DNA of 64,000 bases from Salininema proteolyticum (GTDB lineage Bacteria > Actinomycetota > Actinomycetes > Mycobacteriales > Micromonosporaceae), in the NCBI RefSeq assembly GCF_042685645.1, contig NZ_JBHUNX010000001.1, positions 3,782,001 to 3,846,000 of the forward strand. Direction: 5' to 3'. Each line of letters begins with the position of its first letter. Within the stretch, counting starts at the first letter, position 1. Positions 55,633 through 64,000 of this stretch are shown in pieces. The translations under genes were made by a program, and so were the position numbers. The notes beneath the pieces are model-generated. The model saw nothing but the letters and a program-made list of their open reading frames with translations. It did no database searches and was not told the origin of the DNA.

Positions 55633-57159
55633 GTGGATAAAGACGGTAGGCCCGTCGTCGCAATGCTCGTCGACAATGCCATCGACGGCGACTCCCGCGT
55701 CCAGAAAGCGGCCAAATCCCTCGCGGGGCCCGACTGGGACGTGCACCTGCTCGGCATCGCTCCGGGAAAGGTCGGTGACGAGTACACGCTGGGGAGCGCG
55801 AAGGTACGCCGAATCCCCCTGGGGAAGAAGTTTCCCGACAATTCACTGCGGAGACGCCTCAAGCGCCTCCGCTTCCCCCTCGCCTACAAGGACGGCAGCC
55901 GCGCGGCGCAGAAGGAGGCCCTCATCCGGGCCAAGATCGTCGACGCGATGGCCGGTCCGGGTAGAGAACTGCCTTCCGACCTGGCAGGCGAGGGTTTCTG
56001 GAACGCGCTCGCCGAGGCCGCACCGCTGCGTCACCGACTGCGGTCCGCCTGGATCGGCCACCGCGTCGAGAAGACACGTGAAGCCCGCCGCTGGGCCCGG
56101 AGGCGGGAGGACGGGAGGCTCGAACGCCTGGAGGCCGACCTCTGGAGCAAGGTGCCCGGAATCAAGGTCTGGCGCCGCCTCGACAAGACCCCGCTGCGCT
56201 TCGAATCGGCGTTCCTGGAGCACATAGTCTCGTTGAACCCCGACATCATCCACGCCCACGACTTCCGGATGGTCGGCATAGCCGTGCGGGCACGCGATCT
56301 CCTGAGACGTGCCGGACGCGACCCGAAGGTGCTCTACGACTGCCACGAGTTCGTACCGGGGCTGGAACGCTACGGATACAAGTGGGAGGTCTCGCAGGCC
56401 GACTATGAGAGCCGCTACATCGACCGGGCCGACATGATCGTCACGGTGGGCGAGCCCATCGCGGAATGCCTGAAGGAGACCCACGGCCTGGACTACCGAC
56501 CGGAGATCATCTTGAACGCCCCGATGAGCTACGACCGCTCCGACCCGATGGAGGTGCCCGAGGGCGAGGCTCCGGACGTCCGGACGGAGTTCGCGATCCC
56601 CCCGGAAGAGGGCATCGTCGTCTACGCCGGCGCCGCGGCACAGCGGAGGGGGCTGCAGGACGTGGTCGAGGCGCTGCCGGAGCTGGACTCCGTCCACGCC
56701 GTCTTCCTCGTCCCCGACCCCTCGAAACGCTTCATCGGCAGTCTCAAGACCCTCGCCGCGGAGCTGGGGGTCGCCGACCGGGCCCATTTCCGACCGTACG
56801 TGTCCTACGACCGCATCATCCAGTACATCAGGACCGCCGACATCGGCGTCTACCCGCTCTGGAGGGGTCCGGTCAACCACGACCTCGCCCTCGGAACCAA
56901 GCTGCTCGAGTACGTTCAAGCCGAGCTCCCCGTCGTGGTATCCGACGCCAAGGCCATGGCCGACTTCACCGCGAAGCACGGGATCGGCGAAGTGTTCACG
57001 GCCGGAAAACCGAAGGAGCTGGCAACCGCCTTGCGAACCGTCCTGGGGGACCGCGAACGGTACACCGCGCCCTACCGCGACCGCGGATTCATCGACCGAT
57101 TCACCTGGGAAGAGCAGTACCCGGCCTATGACAAGGCCTACCGCGCGCTGCTCGGTTGA
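55633..57159 (+). CDS. Glycosyltransferase family 4, paralogue of the 51749 gene
   Basis: 508 residues, GT-B fold. Opens VVAMLVDNAIDGDSRVQKAA, then NPDIIHAHDF and VLYDCHEF. The second domain has IVVYAGAAAQRRGLQDVVEAL and LGTKLLEYVQAELPVVVSD. It shares the WRGPVNHDLAL loop with the 51749 product. The GTG at 55633 follows aaagga by 6 nt. A TTG at 55570 is in frame but has no ribosome site, and its bases look more like a -35 box. Confidence 0.88.
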   Translation: MDKDGRPVVAMLVDNAIDGDSRVQKAAKSLAGPDWDVHLLGIAPGKVGDEYTLGSAKVRRIPLGKKFPDNSLRRRLKRLRFPLAYKDGSRAAQKEALIRAKIVDAMAGPGRELPSDLAGEGFWNALAEAAPLRHRLRSAWIGHRVEKTREARRWARRREDGRLERLEADLWSKVPGIKVWRRLDKTPLRFESAFLEHIVSLNPDIIHAHDFRMVGIAVRARDLLRRAGRDPKVLYDCHEFVPGLERYGYKWEVSQADYESRYIDRADMIVTVGEPIAECLKETHGLDYRPEIILNAPMSYDRSDPMEVPEGEAPDVRTEFAIPPEEGIVVYAGAAAQRRGLQDVVEALPELDSVHAVFLVPDPSKRFIGSLKTLAAELGVADRAHFRPYVSYDRIIQYIRTADIGVYPLWRGPVNHDLALGTKLLEYVQAELPVVVSDAKAMADFTAKHGIGEVFTAGKPKELATALRTVLGDRERYTAPYRDRGFIDRFTWEEQYPAYDKAYRALLG

Positions 57160-57510
57160 CGAAGGCCACAGCGGTGATACCGCCGCGCCGGTCGACTCGT
57201 CCGAGATTGCCACCGGATCCCCGGCATTGCGGTGAACGCCGGGTTTCCACGAGTTTACGACGCAATCGTATTCCCACCGGGTCCGATTCCCGCGCTCCGC
57301 CGACTCGGCGGACCAGCGGTGATCCGGGCCCGGAACGCGCGGCGACGACCGGCAACAGCGCCGCCCGCACCGTCGAACAGGGCGACACCGTTCCTGTACG
57401 ATGGCCGTGCTTGCCCCTATGGTCCTGGGCATACACCTTGCCTATCGGATTCGGGCGCAGTCCCTACAGCTCTCAAAGACGAGAGTCGCAGACCATACCT
57501 TGGAGACACA
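57160..57510. other. Spacer before the aminotransferase
   Basis: About 350 bases. Some local AT-rich sequence near 57240-57275 and 57390-57500. No gene; probably carries the promoter of the sugar-nucleotide operon. Confidence 0.45.
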
Positions 57511-58623
57511 ATGTCATCGAACCCTTCCGAGTTCATACCCCCGGCGGCACCCCGGATCGGGGACGCCGAGATAGAAGCCGCAGTGGCAGTCTTGCGAACC
57601 GGACGTGTGGTGCAGGGCCCCGAGGTGGCGGCATTCGAATCCGAGTTCTCCGAGACCTCGGGGACGGAGCACTGCGTTGCCGTCAACTCCGGAACCTCTG
57701 CCCTGCAGCTGTCGCTCATGGCGCTCGGATTCGGACCGGGCGACGAGATCATCGTCCCCTCGTTCTCGTTCGCGGCGACCGCCAACGTGGTCCGCCTCGT
57801 CGGAGCGGAGCCGGTCTTCGCCGACATCGACCCGCGCACGTTCAACATCGACCCCGAATCGGCCGCGTCCCTCATCTCCCCCAAGACCGCGGCGATCATC
57901 CCGGTCCACCTCTACGGCCACCCCGCCGACATGACGGCCCTCACCGCGCTCGCCGACAAGCACGGCCTGGCGGTCGTCGAGGACGCCTGCCAGGCGCACG
58001 CGTCCTCCATCGACGGGACTCCGGTCGGGTCCTTCGGCTCCGTCGGAACCTTCAGCTTCTACCCCACCAAGAACATGCACGCGCTCGAGGGCGGCATAGT
58101 CTCCACCGACGACGCCCAGTTGGCCAGGACGCTCCGCCTGCTGCGGAACCAGGGCATGGAACAGCGTTATGCCAATGAGGTCGTGGGCGCCAACATGCGC
58201 ATGACCGACGTCTCCGCGGCCATCGGCCGGGTCCAGCTCGCGAGCCTCAAGGAGTGGACCCTGCAGAGGCAGGCGAACGCCGAGTTCCTCAACGAGAACA
58301 TCTCCTCCGTCGTGACGCCGCACGTGGCCCCCGGCGTCTCGCACGTCTACCACCAGTACACGGTGAGAGTCGAAGGCGACCGCGAGAGGTTCCAGGAGGT
58401 CCTGAAAGACGAGGGCGTGGGCTCGGCCGTGTACTACCCCACCCCGATCCACCGGCTCAAGCCGTTCTGGGACGTCGACCAGGAGAGGGGACGTACCTGG
58501 GACCTCCCGGAGACGGAGAAGGCGGCCGGCGAAGTGCTGTCGCTGCCCGTCCACCCGTCCCTGAGCCGCTCCGACCTCGAGCGCATCGCACAAGCAGTCG
58601 AAAAGGCAGGATCCCGTCAATGA
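57511..58623 (+). CDS. DegT/DnrJ/EryC1 sugar aminotransferase (WbpE-like)
   Basis: PLP enzyme that transaminates a keto-sugar nucleotide; 370 residues. The PLP Lys is K187 in SFYPTKNMHALEGG. Other signatures: AVNSGTSALQLSLMALG, VPSFSFAATANVV, VEDACQAHASSIDG. With its partners it fits the 3-amino transfer step on UDP-3-keto-GlcNAcA. ATG after tggag. The stop overlaps the next start by 4 bases. Confidence 0.92.
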   Translation: MSSNPSEFIPPAAPRIGDAEIEAAVAVLRTGRVVQGPEVAAFESEFSETSGTEHCVAVNSGTSALQLSLMALGFGPGDEIIVPSFSFAATANVVRLVGAEPVFADIDPRTFNIDPESAASLISPKTAAIIPVHLYGHPADMTALTALADKHGLAVVEDACQAHASSIDGTPVGSFGSVGTFSFYPTKNMHALEGGIVSTDDAQLARTLRLLRNQGMEQRYANEVVGANMRMTDVSAAIGRVQLASLKEWTLQRQANAEFLNENISSVVTPHVAPGVSHVYHQYTVRVEGDRERFQEVLKDEGVGSAVYYPTPIHRLKPFWDVDQERGRTWDLPETEKAAGEVLSLPVHPSLSRSDLERIAQAVEKAGSRQ

Positions 58624-59615
58624 GCAGTCACCGTATCCGCGCCGGACTCATCGGCCTGGGCGCCATGGGCCGCAACCACGCCCGCGTCCTCTCCTCGCTG
58701 GAGGGAGTCGAGTTCGCCGTCGCGCTGGACCCGCAGGTGGACAAGATCGCGGCCAGCCCGGGCGTCCCCGTCGTCAAGGAGCTCGATGACTTCCTGAAGT
58801 ACGGCCTCGACTACGCGGTCATCGCCTGCCCCACCGCGCTCCACGAACCGATCGGCCTCGAACTGGCGGCGGCCGGCGTCAACGCGCTCATCGAGAAGCC
58901 GCTCGCGCACACGGCCGAAGCCGCCGGAAAACTGGCCGAAGCCTTCTCCGAACGCGGCCTCGTGGCGGGAGTCGGGCACATCGAGCGGTACAACCCCGCC
59001 GTCCAGAGCATGCGCGCTCGCCTGCAGAACGGCGAGCTGGGCGACATCCTCCAGATCGCCACCCGGCGCCAGGGCCCGTTCCCGCACCGCATCGCCGACG
59101 TCGGTGTGGTCAAGGACCTGGCCACCCACGACATCGACCTCACCGCCTGGGTCACCGGGGAGTCCTATGAGACAGTCTTCGCGCAGACCCAGCACCGCAG
59201 CGGCAGGCCGCACGAGGACATGGTGACCGCCACCGCCCGCCTCTCCGGCGGGGTCATCGCCAACCACGCCGTCAACTGGCTCAGCCCGTTCAAAGAGCGC
59301 CGAGCCGTCGTCACCGGCGACAAGGGCAGCTTCACCGCCGACACCCTGACCGGCGACCTGACGTTCCACTCCAACGGTGTGGAGGACACCGAATGGGAGG
59401 CCGTCGCCGCGTTCCGGGGCGTGTCCGAGGGCGACATGATCCGCTACGCCGTGCGGAAGCGCGAGCCCCTTCTGGTGGAGCACGAGATGTTCCGGGACGC
59501 GGTTCTCGGCCGCGAGGCGGACATCGTCACGATCGAGCAGGGGCTCAAGGTCGTCACCGTGTCGGAGATGATGCTCGAGTCCGCGAACAACGGCACGGCC
59601 GTGCCCGCGCAGTGA
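58620..59615 (+). CDS. Gfo/Idh/MocA oxidoreductase (WbpB-like)
   Basis: NAD-dependent sugar oxidoreductase; 331 residues. N-terminal Rossmann motif AGLIGLGAMGRNHARVLSS. EKPLAHTAEAA carries the conserved EKP; VKDLATHDIDL carries the D/H catalytic pair. In the Wbp route this family makes the 3-keto form of UDP-GlcNAcA. It is coupled to the aminotransferase by ATGA overlap. Confidence 0.9.
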   Translation: MSSHRIRAGLIGLGAMGRNHARVLSSLEGVEFAVALDPQVDKIAASPGVPVVKELDDFLKYGLDYAVIACPTALHEPIGLELAAAGVNALIEKPLAHTAEAAGKLAEAFSERGLVAGVGHIERYNPAVQSMRARLQNGELGDILQIATRRQGPFPHRIADVGVVKDLATHDIDLTAWVTGESYETVFAQTQHRSGRPHEDMVTATARLSGGVIANHAVNWLSPFKERRAVVTGDKGSFTADTLTGDLTFHSNGVEDTEWEAVAAFRGVSEGDMIRYAVRKREPLLVEHEMFRDAVLGREADIVTIEQGLKVVTVSEMMLESANNGTAVPAQ

Positions 59616-59694
59616 AGACCATTCTGACACCTTCAAGGCTCCGACGGCGACGACCGGTCCCGTCCGAAAACCAGCACATCAAGGAGAACTGACT

Positions 59695-60978
59695 GTGAAG
59701 ATCACTGTCGTGGCTCTGGGCAAGATCGGCCTGCCGCTGGCGGTCCAGTTCGCCACAAAGGGCCACACCGTCATCGGCTGCGACGTCCAGAAGAGCGTCG
59801 TCGACGACGTCAACGGCGGAGTCGAGCCCTTCCCCGGAGAACACCGGCTGGGCGAGCTGCTGAACGAGGTGGTCTCGGACGGCCGTCTCCGCGCGACGAC
59901 CGACACGGCCGCCGCGGTGGCCGAGTCCGAGGCCGTCGTCGTGGTGGTGCCACTCTTCGTGGACGCGGAGGGGACTCCCGACTTCGGGTGGATGGACTCC
60001 GCCACACAGGACATCGCCAGGGGCCTCAAGCCGGGGACGCTGGTGAGCTACGAGACCACCCTCCCCGTCGGCACGACCAGAGACCGTTGGGCCCCCATGT
60101 TGGAGAAGGGTTCGGGCCTCAAGGCCGGCGAGGAGTTCCACCTGGTCTTCAGCCCCGAGCGCGTTCTCACCGGCCGGGTGTTCGCCGACCTCCGCCGCTA
60201 TCCCAAGCTCGTCGGCGGCATCGACGAGGCATCGACCCGGCACGGCGTCGAGTTCTACGAGGCGGTGCTCGATTTCGACGAGCGCGACGACCTTCCCCGG
60301 CCGAACGGGGTGTGGGACCTGGGCGGCAGCGAGGCCTCCGAGATGGCCAAGCTCGCCGAGACCACTTACCGGGACGTCAACATCGGGCTGGCCAACCAGT
60401 TCGCGCGTTTCGCCGACCAGCACGGCGTCGACGTCATGAAGGTCATCGAGTCGTGCAACAGCCAGCCGTACAGCCATATCCACCGGCCGGGCATCGCGGT
60501 CGGGGGACACTGCATTCCGATCTACCCGCAGATGTACCTGTGGAACGACCCGGACGCGACAGTCGTCCGCGCCGCGCGGAAGGCCAACGCGGACATGCCG
60601 TCCTACGCCGTCGCCAGGTTGGAGGAAGCCTACGGCGATGTGAAGGGCGCGCGGGTCCTCGTACTCGGCGCCGCTTACCGCGGCGCCGTCAAGGAGACCG
60701 CCTTCTCCGGAGTCTTCCCGCTCGTCGAGAGTTTGCGGGCCAAGGGAGCGGCCGTCACGGTCACCGACCCCATGTACACCTCCCGGGAGCTTGAGGAGCT
60801 CGGCCTTCCGGCCGGCGAAGAGGCGGCGCCCGACGCCATCGTCGTCCAGGCCGACCACGAGGCGTACCGGTCGCTGAAGGCGGAGGACTTCCCCTCCGCG
60901 AAGGTACTGGTCGACGGCCGCCGCATCACCGACCCGCAGGCGTGGGCCGGGGTCCGGCGCGTAGTGATCGGAGAGTAG
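59695..60978 (+). CDS. UDP-sugar 6-dehydrogenase (WbpA/WecC-like)
   Basis: Oxidises C6 of a UDP-N-acetylhexosamine to the uronic acid; 427 residues. N-terminal VVALGKIGLPLAVQFATKG (one Gly of GxGxxG replaced by Ala). The catalytic Cys is C273 in VGGHCIPIYPQM. C-terminal domain VLVLGAAYRGAVKETAFSG. The GTG start follows aaggag by 8 nt. UDP-GlcNAc is the likely substrate with a WbpB-E-D set; UDP-ManNAc (WecC) is the alternative. Confidence 0.92.
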   Translation: MKITVVALGKIGLPLAVQFATKGHTVIGCDVQKSVVDDVNGGVEPFPGEHRLGELLNEVVSDGRLRATTDTAAAVAESEAVVVVVPLFVDAEGTPDFGWMDSATQDIARGLKPGTLVSYETTLPVGTTRDRWAPMLEKGSGLKAGEEFHLVFSPERVLTGRVFADLRRYPKLVGGIDEASTRHGVEFYEAVLDFDERDDLPRPNGVWDLGGSEASEMAKLAETTYRDVNIGLANQFARFADQHGVDVMKVIESCNSQPYSHIHRPGIAVGGHCIPIYPQMYLWNDPDATVVRAARKANADMPSYAVARLEEAYGDVKGARVLVLGAAYRGAVKETAFSGVFPLVESLRAKGAAVTVTDPMYTSRELEELGLPAGEEAAPDAIVVQADHEAYRSLKAEDFPSAKVLVDGRRITDPQAWAGVRRVVIGE

Positions 60979-60979
60979 C

Positions 60980-61579
60980 GTGGCGATCCGGATTCAGGAG
61001 TCGGCCCAGGTGGCCGACAATGCCAAAGTGGGAGAGGGCTCCTCGGTCTGGGACCTCGCCCAGATCCGCGAGGACGCGGTGCTCGGGGACAACTGCATCG
61101 TAGGGCGCGGAGCCTATATCGGTTCGGGCGTCCAGATCGGCTCGAACGTGAAGATCCAGAACCTCGCGCTCGTCTACGAGCCCGCGCGTCTGGCGGACGG
61201 CGTGTTCGTGGGCCCGGCCGCGGTCTTCACCAACGACCACAACCCCCGGGCGGTGACTCCGTCGGGCGGGCTCAAGTCCGCTTCCGACTGGGAGGCCACG
61301 GGAGTCGACATCGGCGAGGGCGCCTCCATCGGCGCGCGGTCCGTCTGCGTCGCCCCGGTGCGCATCGGCAAGTGGGCCATGGTCGCCGCCGGGGCCGTCG
61401 TCACCCGCGACGTGCCGGACCACGCGCTCGTGATGGGCGTGCCCGCCAAGCGGGCGGGCTGGGTCGGCCGTGCCGGGGAGAAGCTCGTGCGCGATCGCGA
61501 GGACGAGACCCTGTGGCGCTGTCCGGCCACGGACGAGACGTACCGCGAGGACGCGGGGCACCTGTCTCTCGCCGGCTGA
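60980..61579 (+). CDS. Left-handed beta-helix N-acetyltransferase (WbpD-like)
   Basis: 199 residues of hexapeptide repeats (VGEGSSVWDLAQIREDAVLGDNCIVGRG) followed by IGKWAMVAAGAVVTRDVPDHALVMGVPAKRAGWV, the C-terminal signature of WbpD-type transferases. It would acetylate the 3-amino group of UDP-GlcNAc3NA. The GTG start is one base after the dehydrogenase stop. Its tail has a Trp-Arg-Cys motif seen in this group. Confidence 0.9.
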   Translation: MAIRIQESAQVADNAKVGEGSSVWDLAQIREDAVLGDNCIVGRGAYIGSGVQIGSNVKIQNLALVYEPARLADGVFVGPAAVFTNDHNPRAVTPSGGLKSASDWEATGVDIGEGASIGARSVCVAPVRIGKWAMVAAGAVVTRDVPDHALVMGVPAKRAGWVGRAGEKLVRDREDETLWRCPATDETYREDAGHLSLAG

Positions 61580-61598
61580 GACCGCGGGGCGACTGACC

Positions 61599-61638
61599 AA
61601 GTCGTGGACGGGCCGCAGCGGCGGCTCGTCCACGACTT
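61599..61638. terminator. Strong bidirectional terminator
   Basis: An 18-bp stem with one G-U (61599-61616 with 61621-61638), loop agcg, and T tail. It lies between convergent genes. Confidence 0.88.
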
Positions 61639-61723
61639 TTCTCGTTCGGGCCCGGTACACCGGCTTTCCATGGGGAGAGCCCCGCTCTCGCCACCGCGTC
61701 GAGGCGGCGAGAGCTGTTCCCGG

Positions 61724-63433
61724 TCAGACTCCGGACTCGGCGGCCAGCGCCCTCTTCACCACCGGCTTGGCGTATGTCGCCCGGCACGCTTCGGTGAAGG
61801 CCCGCACCAGACCCTCCGGCGGGATGTCGCTGAGGTAGTACACGCGGACCTTGGCCCGGCCTCCCTCGAGGGAATCGTGCACGAGCAGCTCGTCGAGCAC
61901 TTCCTCTAGGTTCGAGAGATCGTCGCGGAGCCGGTAGGCCGCCTTGGCGATCGGAAACTCCTCGACGTACTCGTCCCCGTATCCGCGCGGGTCCGTCATG
62001 GCGAACGGGCGACCGCCGTAGAGCCAGTCCGAAGCCGTCCCCGAGATGTCGGAAATGGCGACGTCGGCGCGGTTGACGCACTCGGTCAGCGTCACTTCGG
62101 TCTCGGCGGGGGCGCCGTAGAGGTGCTTCTTGCCCGTCCTCTCCCGGTCGCCGGCCAGTTTCTCCTGGACCTCGTTCGCGATCCGCAGGTAGGCCGGGTT
62201 GACCTTGGTGTAGGGGTGGGTGCGGAAGATGACGTTCACATCCCGTTCCAGCAACGCGTCGACGATGCCGTGCGCCTGGGACAGGGACGAGTAGTCCGCG
62301 TCGGAGTTGAGTCCCGCCCAGGTCGGCGTGTAGAGGACGGTGGTGCGGCCGTCGGACGCGCGGTCCTCCTCGCTGCGCTCGCCGACGGCGATGTCGCTCA
62401 GCTGAGGACGCCCGATGATGCGGAACTTGTAGTTGGGGATGTCGACGCCGTGGCGGTGGTAGCGGTCGACGCCGGCCTGCCCGGCGACCCAAACCTGGTC
62501 GTAGACGAGCGAGGCGGCCGAACGGCTGATGGCCTTGTCGGAGTCGCCGTGCATCAGCTGGATGTGGATGTAGTCGCCGTTCTTGATCAGCTGGGTGTTC
62601 TTGACGGCGTGGTTGGAGTAGAAGCAGGCGCGCACCGTGTCGGGCAGAAGCCTGTCGAGAACCGACTGCGCGGGGGCGTGGATGACCGGGGCGTCGGTGG
62701 CCGCGACGATGCCGGGCACGAGGTGGGCGTCGCGGACAATGATGATGTAGGGGTCGCCGACGGCCTCGAAGTAGGGCAACCACATGGTCAGCTGGTACTC
62801 GGATCCGGGGGTTCCGGCGAAGTGGACGGCGAATCGCGGCTCCAGGTCCTCGACCGCCTCGACGACCTGGGCGTCGACGGGGTGTGCGTCGCGTTGGCGC
62901 TGTACAAGGGCGCTCAAGACCCGGGCGCCGACGACACCGAAGAAGACGGCTAGCACCGAGGCCAGTGCGATGTCGGCGGCGGTCTGAGCGGCGCCCTCGG
63001 GTACGAATCCGACTGCGGCGACGAGTACGGCGAGGCCGTTGCCCACCCGTGTCACCACGGCGGGCTGCGTCAGGCGGACGAAGGTGCCGCGTCGGACTCC
63101 GAGGTTGTAGGAGTTGAGGAACCCGACTCCGAGCGCTTTGCGCACATTGGAGGCGACGGCGATGTAGCCCATGTACACCACGACCGCCGTGAGGTAGACG
63201 AGGCGGTCGGGATTGAGCAGCCACACGTTCACGATCAGGGCGAGGCAGGCCAGTATGCGGGCATTACCGTAGGCGGCCATTCCGGTGCCCGCGAGTTTCC
63301 AGACCGCGGCGAAGACCAGGAGGGAGACGGCCATGGCGGCCATGCTGCCGGGGAAGGTGAACCCGACTACGACGGCCGCGATGGCCGCGGCCGATATTCC
63401 GGCGCTCCGCAGTCTTTTGAGCTGTGCAAGCAT
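61724..63433 (-). CDS. CDP-glycerol glycerophosphotransferase-like (TagB/TagF) with membrane N-terminus
   Basis: 569 residues. The first 160 carry four or five hydrophobic segments, unusual for TagF. From about residue 200 the polymerase domain shows HGDSDKAISR, VLYTPTWAG, FRTHPYTK and SDISGTASDWLYGGRPFA with the conserved His and Ser. This family polymerises glycerol- or ribitol-phosphate in teichoic acids. gagg precedes both ATGs at 63436 and 63433; the second has better spacing. A CDP-alcohol-forming enzyme may be the next gene. Confidence 0.87.
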   Translation of the reverse strand: MLAQLKRLRSAGISAAAIAAVVVGFTFPGSMAAMAVSLLVFAAVWKLAGTGMAAYGNARILACLALIVNVWLLNPDRLVYLTAVVVYMGYIAVASNVRKALGVGFLNSYNLGVRRGTFVRLTQPAVVTRVGNGLAVLVAAVGFVPEGAAQTAADIALASVLAVFFGVVGARVLSALVQRQRDAHPVDAQVVEAVEDLEPRFAVHFAGTPGSEYQLTMWLPYFEAVGDPYIIIVRDAHLVPGIVAATDAPVIHAPAQSVLDRLLPDTVRACFYSNHAVKNTQLIKNGDYIHIQLMHGDSDKAISRSAASLVYDQVWVAGQAGVDRYHRHGVDIPNYKFRIIGRPQLSDIAVGERSEEDRASDGRTTVLYTPTWAGLNSDADYSSLSQAHGIVDALLERDVNVIFRTHPYTKVNPAYLRIANEVQEKLAGDRERTGKKHLYGAPAETEVTLTECVNRADVAISDISGTASDWLYGGRPFAMTDPRGYGDEYVEEFPIAKAAYRLRDDLSNLEEVLDELLVHDSLEGGRAKVRVYYLSDIPPEGLVRAFTEACRATYAKPVVKRALAAESGV

Positions 63434-63691
63434 CATGTACCTCGGTTGATCCGTGTCAGGGAATCCGCCCTGATGGGGCGAAAAAGGGCAGACCGCTTCG
63501 GGGCGGCCCGGGTGTGCGAGGGGCGCCGTCGGTCCGCGGGTGAGAGCGGAGAAGGGGAGACGCCAGGAAAAAAGTTACCATCCTACGCCCTGTGCAGGCC
63601 ACTTGCACCCATTCAGGCGCGCACCGCAGCGACGAGCGTCACCGCCGCGGCCGTGCTCGGCGGCTCCGGTGTGCGCCCGGTCGCAAGGCCG

Positions 63692-64000
63692 TCACTCCGA
63701 CTCCCCGCCGAGGGCTCCCGTGCCCGTCTCATCGAGCCGGGCGGCGATGAGGTCGGCGACGAGGACGTCGGCGGGCCCGGTGACCTTCATGTTCCAGGGA
63801 TCGCCGGCGATCACGGCGATCCGGGCCTCGGGGAGGTAGCGCATGACGACCGAGCAGTCATCGGTGGCGCGGAAGTCCGGGTCCCCGGCGGCGAGCCGGT
63901 AGGCCTCGGCGAGGACGGGGAAGCGGAAACCCTGGGGGGTCTGCACCCGGCGGACGGCGGAGCGGTCGACGACCTCGGCGGGCGCCTCGCCCCCCTCACC
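63692..64000 (-). CDS. IspD/TarI-family cytidylyltransferase, C-terminal part
   Basis: The end of a cytidylyltransferase that continues past the window edge. Visible: VVDRSAVRRVQTPQGF, then ATDDCSVVMRYLPEARIAVIAGDPWNMKVTGPADV, the standard IspD C-terminus. IspD makes CDP-methylerythritol in isoprenoid synthesis; TarI makes CDP-ribitol for teichoic acid. Position next to the TagF-like gene favours TarI, but the visible part cannot decide. Confidence 0.82.
   Translation of the reverse strand, partial: GEGGEAPAEVVDRSAVRRVQTPQGFRFPVLAEAYRLAAGDPDFRATDDCSVVMRYLPEARIAVIAGDPWNMKVTGPADVLVADLIAARLDETGTGALGGESE

Overview
The window is one stretch of very high-GC DNA. Start codons are often GTG, genes end in strong GC hairpin terminators, and several gene orders are typical of actinomycetes. 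These include an EccC-type type VII secretion ATPase, a BldN-like sigma factor with an RsbN-like partner next to rex-hemA-hemC-hemD-hemB, acsA-nhaA, and the futalosine menaquinone genes mqnE, mqnA and mqnC. I read it as a chromosomal segment of a mycelial or related actinomycete. Species cannot be fixed from sequence alone. No tRNA, rRNA, CRISPR array, transposase or prophage gene was recognised.

Layout. Positions 1-2754 hold the end of an EccC ATPase gene. From 2.8 to 20.9 kb lie scattered housekeeping genes: pncA, a secreted CBM2 protein, uppS, pckG, a degenerate Fic-like protein, acsA, nhaA, an epoxide-hydrolase-like gene, an aldo/keto reductase, a tandem GNAT, threonine synthase behind a SAM-I riboswitch, and folP. 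From 21 to 32.5 kb is the developmental and redox block. A HAD phosphatase, the RsbN-like protein and BldN run leftward. A glutaredoxin, Rex and the haem genes run rightward. From 32.5 to 38.6 kb lie two repeated promoter-terminator units that look like small RNA genes, pdxH, a secreted FG-GAP protein that seems to start at AUC, and small membrane proteins. From 38.9 to 48.4 kb lie the menaquinone genes, an NlpC/P60 peptidase, a 960-residue zinc-ribbon disordered protein and an HPr-like protein with Gln in place of the active-site His. From 48.8 kb to the end is a cell-surface polysaccharide cluster.

How genes work together. hemA, hemC, hemD and hemB cover glutamyl-tRNA to uroporphyrinogen III, and Rex ties them to NADH status. 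mqnA, mqnE and mqnC give three committed steps of menaquinone synthesis. The surface cluster has a non-hydrolysing UDP-GlcNAc 2-epimerase, a UDP-sugar 6-dehydrogenase, an Idh-type oxidoreductase, a DegT aminotransferase and a left-handed beta-helix acetyltransferase. This is the Wbp set for a diacetamido uronic acid (ManNAc3NAcA type). Four glycosyltransferase-type genes, a TagF-like polymerase and an IspD/TarI-like cytidylyltransferase accompany it, which suggests a teichoic or teichuronic-type wall polymer.

Limits: all family calls come from motifs read by eye. Promoters and small RNAs are pattern-based predictions.
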